Part shown: one piece after another, positions 1 through 12,342 of the stretch
How positions within the stretch are numbered: position 1 is the stretch's first letter
Layout of the letters: the number at the start of each line of letters is the position of its first letter
Assembly: GCA_029964075.1 (NCBI GenBank)
Contig: CM057149.1
Coordinates: 18,056,197 to 18,120,196 of the forward strand
DNA from: Patiria pectinifera
Taxonomy: Eukaryota; Echinodermata; Asteroidea; Valvatida; Asterinidae
DNA: 64,000 nucleotides
Direction of reading: 5' to 3'
Notes under the pieces: generated by a model
Told to the model about the DNA's origin: nothing
Database searches by the model: none
Seen by the model: the letters and a program-made list of their open reading frames with translations, nothing else
Translations under genes and position numbers: made by a program

Positions 1-1762
1 TTATACTTTGTGATGGTGGGTTTTTTGAGGGGCCTGTGAATTCCTTGAAGGTCAGTGGATTTCCATGGAACAATGTCACCCCAAGAAGCAACCTTTGTGT
101 AGACGTTGATATATAAAAAGCTCTGTGATGCCGACCGTTGGCTTGGCTGTTAACAAACTTCGCCTTGGGTTCGCAATTAATTTTCAGGTTGTGCAGAGGC
201 GTAGCAAAGGGGGAATGGGGGTTGTGACACCCTTCCCCAATTATTTCTCTCAGTCGGCATTTACAGCCTCAGTCGGCAAATGAACCACCTCGGATGCCAC
301 CCCCCCCCCCACCCCCACCTTTTGTTTTTGATTTGATTTTGCTGGCTACCTTTCGGCACGGAGGGTTAGTCAGCAAATTTGTTGTCACGTCCCCCAATCA
401 AAGTGGTTTTGTTACGTCCCTGATGCCCACAGCTGTCTGGTTTAAGGACCGACTCGCCAACTTATTGGAATGATATTTTCTGTCCCTGCAATTCAAATAA
501 AATAGATTACAGTTAAGTATTTCATTTTCCTAGTCTTGGAAAGGGGATGCATAAAATATTTCTGCTTGAGCCAGCCAGCACTGCTTGTCAGTACCCACCA
601 AGACACTCACATAATCTTTCAAACAGCATTTTTGTGGTGTTTTAATATTTCTTATGATAATAAATTTTCTCTTTACACCATTAACCCTAACAGTCCTGAA
701 TCCTCCAATTTCACTAGATTTTTCACATACACCCCCTAGGGAGTTGGGGTTATTGCTCAGAAAACTGTATATTAAATGGCTATTTTTTAAAGTTTTTTTC
801 GATAGTAAATTACTGACGTTGCCATTTGCAAAAACCTTGCTTACACACGGTGAAAATATTTCATCTTGAGAAGGGGACTTAACAGCTTGAGTTTCTCTGT
901 TTTTAATTAATCAAAACTAACAAAATTTAATTTTTATTAGGAAGTTGTGTCCTTACTGACTGCTTGATGTGTATACCTTTAAGATTTTTTTGCAGTACAG
1001 CGTCACCTTTAAGTAATTTTTGCCACCTAATAAGCGTGATACGGTGATTTACTGCACAGGGCTCATGTACGTGATTTACGCCCCGAATGTCCTCGTAAAA
1101 TGTTCACAAGTGTTAATTGTCGACTTCATTTCGGTGGGAGGGTATTAAAAGATTTCAAGGAATCGAAATGAATCACGACCATCAATAAACTGCTGTCGTG
1201 CAGACGTGCACTCACCACCCCGTGTCTAACCAAGAGGTGGTGGTTAATTTGAACTTGAGGAATTCCTGGGGGGGGGGAATAAAAGCCTAAAATACAAATG
1301 AAAGTCTTACAATCAAGAGGTAAACTCGAGCCTTCCAAAAGCATGATTAGCACCTTTTGTGGGTGTTGGCTAAAACTATTTCTTTAGCACCTGTCAAAGT
1401 TTTTGGGTTGTAATGGGAGGAAGTATGGCTGTGCCTCAGAACCAGTTCCCTGAGTACTGATGGGTACCCGGTACCCGATTAATATATGACCACTGATGTC
1501 GGGAACCGGTTCCAGATTATGGAATAGAGTACCCGTAACCAACTTCACACATTGCACAGGAACTTCTCAGACTATGAAAAAGAAGGTTTTTAATGTCATT
1601 TGTGGAGAATTTTCAAAATGAAAACCAGGCTACATGGAAAAACAAAACAGATTTGCATTTATGACGCTTGCAAAAATGCCATGTACATGTACACCGAGAA
1701 GCTACATGTACATGGATTATTCTCACTGCAGGCCTACATACTTGTATCCCTGCCGTTTTGAC
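1..1762. other. Non-coding stretch, no gene seen
   Basis: AT-rich sequence with a C-run at 301-318 and short palindromes built on GGTACC and AACCGGTT (1464-1515). The longest frames are short and unlike any family I know. Confidence 0.6.
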
Positions 1763-2355
1763 CAGAGTTGTAACGGGTCACTGATTTTTGTGACTCAAGT
1801 CGAGTCGAGTCATTTTAAAGAAGTGACTCGAGTCGAGTGGAGTCATTAGGTCAAAAAAGGTCGAGTCGAGTCGAGTCAAATATTTAGCTTGAGTCAATTC
1901 GAGTCACGAATAGTTGAACACTGTGTATAAAAAAAATAAAAAAAATAAGGCTATAAGTTTAGCCTTCTGGAAGATAAGAGCTTTAAAAGAAATGAAGCAA
2001 ATGAATGATGAAACAATTAGAAATTGTGATTTAAAAAATGGTTTCCTGGATTATTTTTGTGTATTTGAGAACTCATAAGGTGGGAGTCTGTGACATTGTA
2101 TATTTGCACATGCACATGATTCCATCTGAAGTGAGCATGAGCATAAATTCATAATATTAAAGTTATAATTTTTTTTTGTCGCTTTTGTTTTTTTTTTTTT
2201 CGATTTTCTTTCTTATTAGCCGAGAGTCGTCGTCTTCTCTGAGGAGACTCTCAAGAGGTCAGTCGTCGTCATTTGAGTCGGACCGTCGAGAGTGGAGTCA
2301 CCAAACTGTGTGACGGTCGGACTCGACTCGAGTCGAGTCGAGTCGAACAGCTCTG
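1763..2355. mobile_element. hAT-like element with GAGTC-repeat arms
   Basis: Starts CAGAGTTGTAACGGGTCAC and ends with the inverted counterpart GAACAGCTCTG. The flanks are GTTTTGAC (1755-1762) and GTCTTGAC (2356-2363), an 8-bp target duplication with one difference, as hAT elements make. Both arms are filled with repeats of GAGTC / GACTC (for example GTCGAGTCGAGTCGAGTC), while the middle is T-rich unique sequence. No transposase frame remains. Confidence 0.75.
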
Positions 2356-3278
2356 GTCTTGACCAACCGATGTGGTAGTATTATCATGCTGACCTTTATG
2401 AACAGCAACTTCTGACATTTAAATTTTGGGGTTGAGTGTCTTCGACGAGTACCCGTGTTTATTTCATTTGGGTAGCCGATTCCTGTACCACCTGTAAATG
2501 CCCCAAGGCAGGAGGAACTAAGTTTCTAATTCATAGATGTCCAAGTTGTAAAAGTCCCAAAACAGGTGACTCTTGAAAAGTATGTGTACATTACACACCT
2601 GCTGAATTGGTAGAAAGGGATAGTTACAGGATTTTCTAGTTGGCATCCATGGTATTTCTGTACATCATGTCCCAATTCATTCTATGCCAACAAGCGTCTT
2701 GTAATCTGCACCACATTAAATTTTCGAAAAAGTCTGGGTAATTGGATATTCTTACACATAGATCTCAGTGTAGTTAGGAAAATATTCAAGAGAGGAGGAA
2801 TACATGTGGACAGGGGAAATGTGAGTCTCCATAATAAGAGATTTCTTGCCATTGATGATGATGGACTCGTGTCAAGTCTTAAGGTTCGAGTCTCTTCTGC
2901 CAAGACAACTATAAGCCATTTTGAGATAGAAGGGCGTTAATCTTATTTTCCTCAAACCAAATAGCCCCTCATATTGCGTCTGTCATATATTTCCAAAGGC
3001 TAATTGTCTTCACAGCGCCAGGGTTTGCCATTTATTTAAATTCTCCGTTGAACTATTCCCCATCCAAATCCCCACCCAACTCCCCCTTCTTCCCCCCCCC
3101 CACCTCAGAACCCCAACCCCACCCCAGCACCCCCACCCCCAGCACCCTATCCATTGCCATGTCCACCCATCTCCAACCACCTTTCTCAACCACCCCTAAC
3201 CTTCTCACTCGCCCAACATTAAGCCCTCAGACAAAAATAATTATTCACCCTTTGAATGTTCTCTTTCCTTCACTGCAG

Positions 3279-3326
3279 GTGTTTCATTCAGGGTTCACTG
3301 GAGCCTACAAGAGTGTGACATTGTGA
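3279..3326 (+). other. Candidate terminal exon after a strong splice acceptor
   Basis: A good pyrimidine tract and acceptor (TTCTCTTTCCTTCACTGCAG, ending 3278) is followed by an open frame reading VFHSGFTGAYKSVTL and a stop at 3326. Nothing else links it to a gene and the protein is not recognised. The C-rich upstream sequence makes chance acceptors likely. Confidence 0.15.
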
Positions 3327-4643
3327 ACAACTCAACTTTGCCCCTTCACCTTTAAGCTCGTAGTAGCCAGCTGAGATAGACGCATTTCACCCCAAGAAAG
3401 CTTTGGATTGTTTGTGCATTCATTGGAATGTTTCAAAGGTGTGATGTAAAAAGTATTGCGCAAGTCAAGCTTCTTCAACTTTTTTGTTGATGACAGCAGT
3501 TTGTTGACCTCTTACCTTTGACCTTTTTAAAGCAGTAAAAGCTTACAAAATGTCCATATTAATTTATGGAACTGAACCCTATGTGAAGAAGGATTAGCGG
3601 AGCACTTTGCTATTTACTTTCTTTCTTCTAATTTTTTGAAATGGCAATTGCCACATATTTCCAGAGCAATTTTCATGAACATTGGTAAATGTATGTTTTT
3701 CATTTTCAAAGGTACCATAGATTTCCACTGTATGCGCATAGCCTCTTGTGCATGGGGTTTACGGTGCAGATTGTTGGGAGGTATTTTGTGGTGGAATCTT
3801 TCGCCAGTTTCTAGGCATAAGTATGAGAAATAGCACCTCCTACTGTTGATACCTTGTGTGATACCTCAGTAGTATTTATGGATACCAACTCATTGATGTC
3901 CTCTAAAGCCGCATCTAAGTTGTCTGTTGTGTGGCTATGACTTTAGTGTTTACATTGAGATTTTACAGTGAATATCCATAGCCGTAGACAAAATCCACAT
4001 TTTGACACAGCCTAAGCCTTTATCGCTACTTCAACAATACCCTATGGATAGCATGAGATAATTATATCACCTCAGTATCTTCCAAGTATCAACTCACAGT
4101 ACCTCTCATTGATAACCACTGCAACAGCATCCAATTATAGCAAAGTACTTTTTTTTAGTGGTATGCTGGCACATTGCGGAATATCTTCCCCGTGATATTT
4201 TATCGATATTTAACCTCAAATGTTTATAGAAGTAGGATCACCAAACTGTCCACCATAATATATGTAACCATATTGATATATATTTTTTATATCACTTTAT
4301 CTCTTTCAAGGCGATTCAAAAATGATAGTTCCCCATCGTTACTCATTACATGTACCCATTTTGATAGTTCATGGTTATCAACTGAAAATTGATATCAACT
4401 TGGTATTGGTACCCCGGAACACTTGGTATTGGTATTATAGCTCCATGGTATATTACATAACTCCTAGGGTCGTAATGGTTTTAATATTTGAACATCGCTG
4501 ACAGTGTGTCTGGTTGTACCATATCTCACTACTATTGCAGTAATATAAATATATCAATTAGCTTTCATCACATGGGTGATGTACCACATAACTATCAATA
4601 TCACAAAACTATCAGTGGTATCACATACAACTGGTAGTTTAGG

Positions 4644-4669
4644 CATGGAGGTAGAATTCTACCTCCATG
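4644..4669. repeat. Perfect 26-bp palindrome
   Basis: CATGGAGGTAGAA followed directly by its reverse complement, centred on GAATTC with no spacer. The half-site CATGGAGGTAGA also occurs at about 45930. This may be two fused transposon ends. Confidence 0.9.
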
Positions 4670-7600
4670 GTTTAGGCCTATTGGTGCTACTTCACCACAA
4701 TGGTTATCACAAGTTACCACAATAGTTTCCCTCTTACATTTAATATTGGCATATCAGGGTCGATTCTTCTACTTCATATTTGGTAACTTGAATATCCATG
4801 TTGTATAAAACCGGTTTTGGAAAATCTTTGCAAGTAGCAGAAACAAATCACAGTTTACTGAATGGTGGCATTATTAGTATATTACCCAAGGCTTAATTAA
4901 ATTGCTAGTATCAAATGGCGTGCAGAATTCCTTATACTATCCAGGAGAATTCGTGCCTAATTGGCCATGAACAAGAATGTTCATGGGTGGGTTGCGGCGG
5001 AGTATCATGTTATTCACACGATAGGCTGCGCAGACGAATTGATACTTGTAGCTATAGAACCACATGGATACTCCATTGCATAGATACCTACGGGCATGTA
5101 ACGGGATACCGTGTGGCAAGTCTCGTGGTAGCGGTCTGCTAATGTCAAGCACTACCATTCGTGTTTTACCAATTCTTGAGCATTTTGTGGGCATCGTAGG
5201 TACAGAGAATCATTGTGGGTCTAGATTTGCAGACATATCGGTTAGAGAAGTAAGTAGTGGGAAACGCTTATCTTTTCTACGCTATATCGAGCAAAAGCCA
5301 GGAATGTGCTGTAAACATTTAGCTAGTTATTCCTGCGGTCATGTAATGCTGCCGCCATTATTGTCATGGGCGCATGCGCGTGTGATGCGCAGTTTTGATT
5401 GGACAAGCAAACTTTGTGATTGACAGTATAAACCCCGTCCACAGCGCAGATTGAGAAAAGTTTCTGCCTTTGAAAATGTCCAAAGCAATGTATCTTATTT
5501 CTCTCGGTATATAGATGGAAATTCTAAGCAACTTATGGTAGAGATCCTGGGTGTGATGCGCAACTGGTATAGAACAGTATTAACTGGCATTTGTTAAAGG
5601 AAACATTGGGGATGATTTACTAAGTGGATCAACCTCATAGCGCGCGGTGATTTGTTGCCGTTTTCCTGTCCTGCGCCATGTTGATTTATGTTTCTTATGA
5701 AGTACAGCACGCAACATAACATTTCGAGGGACATTCTTAGATATGTCAGTGTCAAGTTGGGGTGAGATTATTTTACACAGCCTTAGACGAACATCGACGG
5801 TGAACATTAAAGATTGCTATTATTTATCTAGCCATAGGGAGCAAATTAATACTTGGGGTTTTTTTTTATACTGTGATTGCCCAAAAGGATTTTGTTATGA
5901 CAACATGCATAAGTTCAATATAGAATGACTTCTTTACGTAAACGCGGTCGCAGACATATTATTTTTTTGTTAACTTGATATCACTGTAAACATCGGAATG
6001 TCTTTTTTTAATCTGATGCAATGTATTAAGCCCTAAGCGGTAATTGTGGCTTTGGATTCCTCTTGGCATGCACTGGAACTTGGAAGTCACTGCCGTTCTT
6101 TCCATCTCTCGAGGGTAACTTTTTTTTTCCTTTCTGGTTGGCAAGCGACCTAGGCGAGGTCAAGGAGGCAAGCCGGGAGGGTTGGGGGCCGGACCCCGCC
6201 GGGGCGACGCTCATAACACGCTGCGAGTCACCGTCGAGTCGCAGTTGGGTTCGTTACTCCGAGATTGCCTTACCGTATATACCGTAACAATCGGCCCACC
6301 GCAGTCCTGTTGAAAACCTGGACACCCGAGGATATACGCACTTGCACGGGGGGAGAAACATTAGAAGCAGAAACCTCATCGCCCTCAACTATTGTTTATG
6401 GGGTTGCGGATGAACTTGAAGGAATTATTTCGGTTGTTGCCTTCAGGGGTAGGGGAAAACATCTCCCGTTGGTCTATGCTCATAATGTGTTCGTGTTGCA
6501 TCGTTTCTTGGAGTTGATTGAGCAACAGGCTTTCATGTACTGCGTTCATGCAGTCGACTTTCATCGTTGATCGTGGAGTTTAGTTGGATTGAATCTTTGG
6601 ATTGTAGCGGAGTTTATGGAGTGTAACCGTCTCTATTGAAAACGTACCTGAAGGTCAGTGGCGAGTTTATTTTTTCCTATTACCTGTCATTTACCGTTGG
6701 TGGGCCTAACAAATTTGATTGTCGAACAGAAGTCCGTTTTGTTTTTTATGTCTTCGTCTTTGATGAACTGACAAATGCTCAACGAACTTTGGATGGTTTT
6801 TGTATGCGCTGGAATATTTTGGCTGTGCTGGCTGAGTTGGTGTTTGATAGGCCTTTATTGGGTTTTTAAACTGTCGAAAATCTAATTTAGCCATTTTGAA
6901 GTTTTGATTTTGTGTAATGATGTCAAGGCCGCGCGCATATTTTTTTCTGCTGCGTTCTGTATTACATTTTTTTGTATATCGGTGTTTGTCCCACTTCCAG
7001 GAATTCATTTTTTTCTTATTCCTTGAAAAAAAGTCATGGAAACCGACTGTACTTGTAAATAATATTTATGTACGCGTATATGGTATGATATTTCACTTGT
7101 TTTCATATTTTGTTGGTTTCATTTCGTTCTTGCCATTTCGATACAATTTGTTTATACAACGACTATGTTCTGTCTGTGTCAGTTGTATTGTTTGACTGTG
7201 GCTTCGCAATGAACATTGTAGCTATGCATGTTTGCCATTACAATATTCACCGTTGTTGCGTTGCTGTCTTTACGTGGTTTGAGGAATTATTGGTGGCTAT
7301 ATATTTTGTATTGACACATTATTAACCGCATTGAAAAAAAAAATTATCAGACCGTTTATTAATGTCGGCGCTGATCTTCTAATTTAAATAAAAATCGAGC
7401 AGATCTACTATTTTGCATTTCGAGTATGTAAAACGTACCAGTCAAGACAAAGCGCGAATTATATTAAATTTACCAACGATACTGTAACTCCTATTATCTT
7501 AATAATTATTAAAACAAACCTTTCGCAACGCAGGACACACACAAATATGTAAATGCATTCAATTTTAAGTTGAGTTGACTTTTCTTCATATTTCAATTCA

Positions 7601-7938
7601 ACACTTGCTCATCTTTTACAGTTACATGTATTCCCTTCTGAGCAGTCCCTTTATATGGAACAATAACGAACAGCCTGGATATTAAGACAATAGCGAAGTT
7701 GTATTCGGACGGTACTTCCTAATTGATGATAACGCTATGTAATGAAACATTTCTGATACCAATCGGTGCTTGAGTGGCATAGTCGAAGCCATTTTTGTGC
7801 AGAGCGTGTTGGTATCACTTTGTGCGGACTTGCCCTTCAAACGTAACATATTGGGCTACCGACGATTCGTTCCTACGCCGAAAGCTGCAATAAACAATTG
7901 AGGCAGAGAATCGTCCAAATCTGTTAACGCTGTTAATA

Positions 7939-8390
7939 CAGGGTGTCTCAAAAATGTGGCAGTCAATCCATCAATATTAAAAAATACCGGCACTCTCTTT
8001 TTTGCAAAAGTAAGTTCTCTACATAATGGTCTTCATCCCATCTCATTTGGACACCCCAGTCCAGGGATAAAGCTAATTAAATGAAAGGACTTGAATTCCA
8101 AGTTGGGTCACTCGGTATCTAAGAAAGGCATTCACATACCAAGAGGGTGAAGAAAGTGGCCCAAACAGATTCTGAGAGTCATTACAAGCTTTGCCGTAAC
8201 TTTCAACAAAAGGTCCAATCACACAGAACAAAAATCTGTCAAGGCTAAAGAAACACTTTATCATCTCATGGTAATTTTTTTTCAAAAAAAAAACCCTATT
8301 TATAGTTTCCTCAGAAAAAAGTTTCCTCAGAAAAAAAGTTGCTTCAGAAAAAAAGGTTGCTTCACTGCAATTTTTTTAGACACCCAGTGC
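7939..8390. mobile_element. Mariner-like remnant
   Basis: CAGGGTGTCTCAAAAA follows a TA at the left. TTTTTTTAGACACCCAGTG closes the right, approximately inverted. An internal GGACACCCCAGTCCAGGG near 8049 may be a second old terminus. The interior is AT-rich with no transposase. Terminal mismatches show age. Confidence 0.5.
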
Positions 8391-9586
8391 AGGGTTCAAG
8401 CTGGTATGTAACTGTGTGGAAGAAAACAAGTCATTCACTCGTGTTATTTATTCAGGAATTTCCATGTGTCTCCTATCTTACCATTTTTAACCTTCCATAT
8501 TTCTATAATGTCCAGTACTATTTCGTTTATATTGTTCTCGAATGTCGTACATCATTTTGTTAGTGCTGTGTGCCGCGAACCGTACATTGAGGGTCATTTC
8601 AGACGGATCGAAATTTCCCAGTTACGATTATGCCGTCATAAACTTGAAGTGTAAAACGCTTCAGATATCATTTCGTGTCTTGATTTGACGAATATAGATT
8701 TGTTCACGTTGCTTTACTGACTTTCAATGAAATTTTTCCACTGAGCTATTAATACACTTGAACAGTTAGATAAATTACTGACAATTAAAAGAGTTGATTG
8801 AACACAGTAACTCGGTATAAGTAACTGCATAAGATTTCCCCACATTTCGTAGAATGACGGTGAGATGTAAATCAGCTATTGTTAAAAAAAAAACAAGAAG
8901 AGAAAGCTTACCTTACTATAATTTGGTGATGCATGGTATACATAGTACCACGTGCATCAGTAGGAAACATTTCTTTCACGTAAACAAAATTATAAGTGAA
9001 AAAGAAAACACTTTGGGGCTCATCAACCACCGATGTCACTGTTGGCAAAAGTACAACTACAAGGTAAAAAACACAGAGTAAATACGAAAAATCCGTAAAA
9101 GCTAGAAAATAGCTCCCTTTTCGGTAAAAAAAAAATACAAGTGCATATTGGTATAATTTATCATTGTGTCGTAAAGATGTGACACGGTTTAGCCCAAGTA
9201 ACGCCAAATTGTCTGCGGTTTTTGGTAGAAATCCGAACTTCTTGCACGATCCCTGGCTCACCACGGAGGTGTTTAGGTCACATGTTCACTCCGATACGGA
9301 TTTATTGCTCAAGAAGATTCATGCGCTGTTAAATAATTTAACACTTGTGTATAAGTAGACAGGGTTTGAAAATCTAACAACGATATGATAACGCGATTCT
9401 ACCTGAATGTGTACTCTGAAACAGAGCCCCTGGAAATATAGCTCCCCTTACCCCTCTTTGACCTTTAACCCTTCTCTTGGTTTTCCCTTCATCTGCTGAG
9501 AAAGGAGTGTATACGAACACCATGGTATAGTGACTAGTAACATCCGGGGACTTAGTTAGGTTACCAAAAGTTCCAGAGTATAATGG

Positions 9587-9605
9587 TGACGTCACGTGTC
9601 ACGTG
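9587..9605. promoter_or_regulatory. CRE overlapping two E-boxes
   Basis: TGACGTCA (9587-9594) overlaps CACGTG (9593-9598), followed at once by another CACGTG (9600-9605). This is a compact bZIP/bHLH-type composite. The flanking DNA has no recognised transcription unit. Confidence 0.35.
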
Positions 9606-10354
9606 GTTGGTTTTGTGGCCGTGTTTGTTTCGTCAAGTCTGCTCCAAAAACGTTTTGATTCACGGAAACAAGATGACAGGTGTGCAGTTGGCTATGACAT
9701 ATTGAGCAGATGGTTTTGTTCTGTCTTCTAGCAATTTTAGGATTTTTTACTGACCTGCCGACGTTTTGCTCACGAAAATCTTATGAATTGTACCTTTGTA
9801 TCCAAAGTTTATCCGTGACATTTGAACGAACTTGTGATTTTTAGTAATTTTTTTTTAGTACATGTATGGTTTATATTTGTCTTTCTCTTTGTGTTTGTAC
9901 CCTGCATGTGTTTTTAGATTCTAAAACCGTGTACTGGGTTTTGTGTACATTTTTGATGAGATAAAAAAAAAATGATTTACTAAACTACTAAACTTAAAAA
10001 GCCTACTAAATTGTACTTAGAAAGGTATTGGTTTTACGTTTTTAATCGAGACTGTACGAATACAGGGGAAAAGTGTCTCTTTGGGAGGAGAGATTTTTAG
10101 CCACCCTGCGGCCTGCTATCGTGCACACTGTTTTGAAATTGACTTTACCGTCACATATTTCATCTCCGCTGACTCTGTTCCCGGAACAACGAAAACAAAG
10201 TATTGCTGGGGATCTAAAAACCGCTTGAAAGATGAGCAGGATTTTAAAAAAAAGAGTCTGATTTATCGCTCCAGATAGCTCATCTAGGACGGGGAATCGT
10301 AAATCAAGTTATACAAGAACAAACTTGGGTATATCCTGATGAACTTCTTTCATG

Positions 10355-10425
10355 ATACAAGTATTGTGCCTTTGATGATGCAAGCATGACATTTGGCACA
10401 CAGTCAGAATATGTCATTTGGCTGG
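10355..10425 (+). repeat. Fragment of hairpin MITE family 2
   Basis: The stretch carries ATTGTGCCTTTGATGATG, then CATTTGGCACACAGTCAGA and ATGTCATTTGGCT. These match one outer arm of the elements at 54822 and 59325 in the same order. The central hairpin and second arm are missing, so it is a truncated relic. Confidence 0.65.
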
Positions 10426-12224
10426 CTCGGCAAAGTTACTTTCGAAACTTGAGTTACTTTTAAACAGTGATTGTTATTGATATTGACTTGGAGAATGTTG
10501 TTTCGGTCGTAATGTTGCTCGAGAATGCTCCGTCATGTTGTATTAATGTGACCCCCCAATTCTCGGACTAAAAGTTGCTATTACCCATCGTAAACTGAGT
10601 GACAAGCGCAGCCTAACGGTGTTCGTGCAGTGTTGCGCTGTAGCACTGTAGAGGTCACCTTTGTAAGACACGCTAATTATTGTTTGGATAATGCATACGT
10701 ACTGCACCTGATGAGGTTTATTAGGAAAAAGTTTATGCGAAATACTGGTTCACCAACACTGAAACCTTAGTAGGATCAAATAAGTTAACATTTCGACAAG
10801 GTATCAATTCCAGAAAAAAAAACTTGCATTCAGGGTAACGACAAAAGTTGTAACTTTTTGTCCCAGTTTTTAAAAACTATTCAGATTTTTGTCTATACTG
10901 CAGCTCCGTAGTTTTTATTCTTTTTTATCTTACCCTATTTATTTATCCGACTAACGTTTTTATATAGAAAATATAGAATTTTGAAGTTGTTATCGTCCTT
11001 TTGATAGGCCTGATATAAACAGCGCCCTCTGTTAATGTTTCTTGTGCATTGAAACTGTACTGGCTTATTTAGATATATTTTTAAGTACTTCTGTGACAAC
11101 GTTTTTTCTGTGATATTCACATTTTACAGAAAAGCCCGTTGATTTTTATTTAAATCTAACTGACAAAAAAATGGCGAATTGTCTAGTAACGTATTTTCTT
11201 TACAGAATTCATTACAAGAACGATATATTGAGAACCTCTTATCACCGATTCAAAACATGTACACTTTCGTTGGTTGTCTATTTTTGAAAAGCAATACTAC
11301 TCATAATCATAATTACGATTAAATTTACCAAACAAAATGTACATGAAGAAAGACAGACACTGACGTACATGTATATTTGTGTTTATAAGTTTGAAAGATC
11401 TCCGATGATTGCAACGACTTGTGATAGTTCTACAATAGTTAGATGATATATAATAGAAGCTGGTTCATTCATCATGCTGGAAAAAAATACAAGTAAAAAC
11501 TTAGCGAATTTTATAAGGAAAATCTTTTTTTTTAGTGTTTAGACATTTGTCGTTATTTTCACGAAATCGCTTTCCTCAGAAATTCGCATTAAGTCTGAAC
11601 TTTTCCAGTTTATAAAAGCTGAAATTACGGACGATTTTGTGTTAAGTGTTTAATGAAAAAGGGGAAAGTTTTTTTTTAAATAAACCAACTTAATGTCTTC
11701 TTTAAAGAAAAGAAAGAAAAAAAAGGTCGAAACATATTACTTGATATCGTGAAAAACGTTTCCAATAATATTGCACAAATTGTACATTTGTAATTTGTAA
11801 AATGTAATGTTGCGTAGATCTTTGGAATAGCCTTTAAAAAAAAATCCTTTTTTTTGTCTTGGACGTTTTAATTTCCGTTTTGATGGACATACAGAATTTA
11901 TATATGTAAATTACTTGTGATACAAAGTACTATACAGTATAGCATTTAACACCTTATACATAGCATGATTATGTGAATATGATAATGTACTTGTGAACAT
12001 TGTGGACAATGTACTCGTGTGTGCTAATATTAACCAGTTTATAACGGCAGTACTTTAATGATAATCTCAATTACCCTTATTTATTCTGTACATTTTCATC
12101 AATGATTTTCATTCTGAACTAAACTATTTATGAATAACTGGCTTCATATTGTAACCGTTTTCCGTGGTGGGGAGTTTCTCTTTTGGTATTTATCCTGCTC
12201 TTTAATTGTATCGCACAGGGTTGT

Positions 12225-12342
12225 CATTACGTCATCTCATACAGGGATGACGTATTAGGCGATGACGTAATGCTTGAGTCTGACGTCATTGGAAGTGCAC
12301 GTAGATCGCCAACGAATTTGTTGCTTATCCTTGACGTCACAT
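12225..12342. promoter_or_regulatory. Cluster of five CRE/ATF-type sites
   Basis: CATTACGTCATC (12225-12236), GATGACGTATT (12246-12256), GATGACGTAATG (12261-12272), TGACGTCATT (12281-12290) and TTGACGTCACAT (12331-12342) fall within 118 bases. Two contain the full palindrome TGACGTCA, and the first and third are exact inverted copies. Such density is far above chance for an eight-base motif. Binding by CREB/ATF or other bZIP factors is an inference. No gene is recognised next to it. Confidence 0.55.

Larger units (their letters stand above)
2364..7930. other. Non-coding stretch, no gene established
   Basis: Holds a C-rich low-complexity tract (3060-3170), the weak exon candidate at 3279, many GGTATCA-type old repeats at 3850-4700, the 26-bp palindrome, a CCATGAACA/TGTTCATGG hairpin (about 4966-4987) and a CpG-richer patch at 6150-6290. 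Frames of up to 119 codons occur but look like chance. Confidence 0.5.
8391..12224. other. Non-coding stretch, no gene seen
   Basis: AT-rich DNA containing the CRE/E-box composite at 9587 and a MITE fragment at 10355. Nothing else is recognisable. Confidence 0.55.

Noticed and set aside
3048..3278. Proline/serine-rich open frame upstream of the acceptor at 3278
   Set aside because: It is the translation of a C-rich low-complexity tract and not a protein-like sequence.
5064..5423. 119-codon open frame
   Set aside because: No recognisable motif, no promoter or splice context, and overlapping frames of similar length on both strands.
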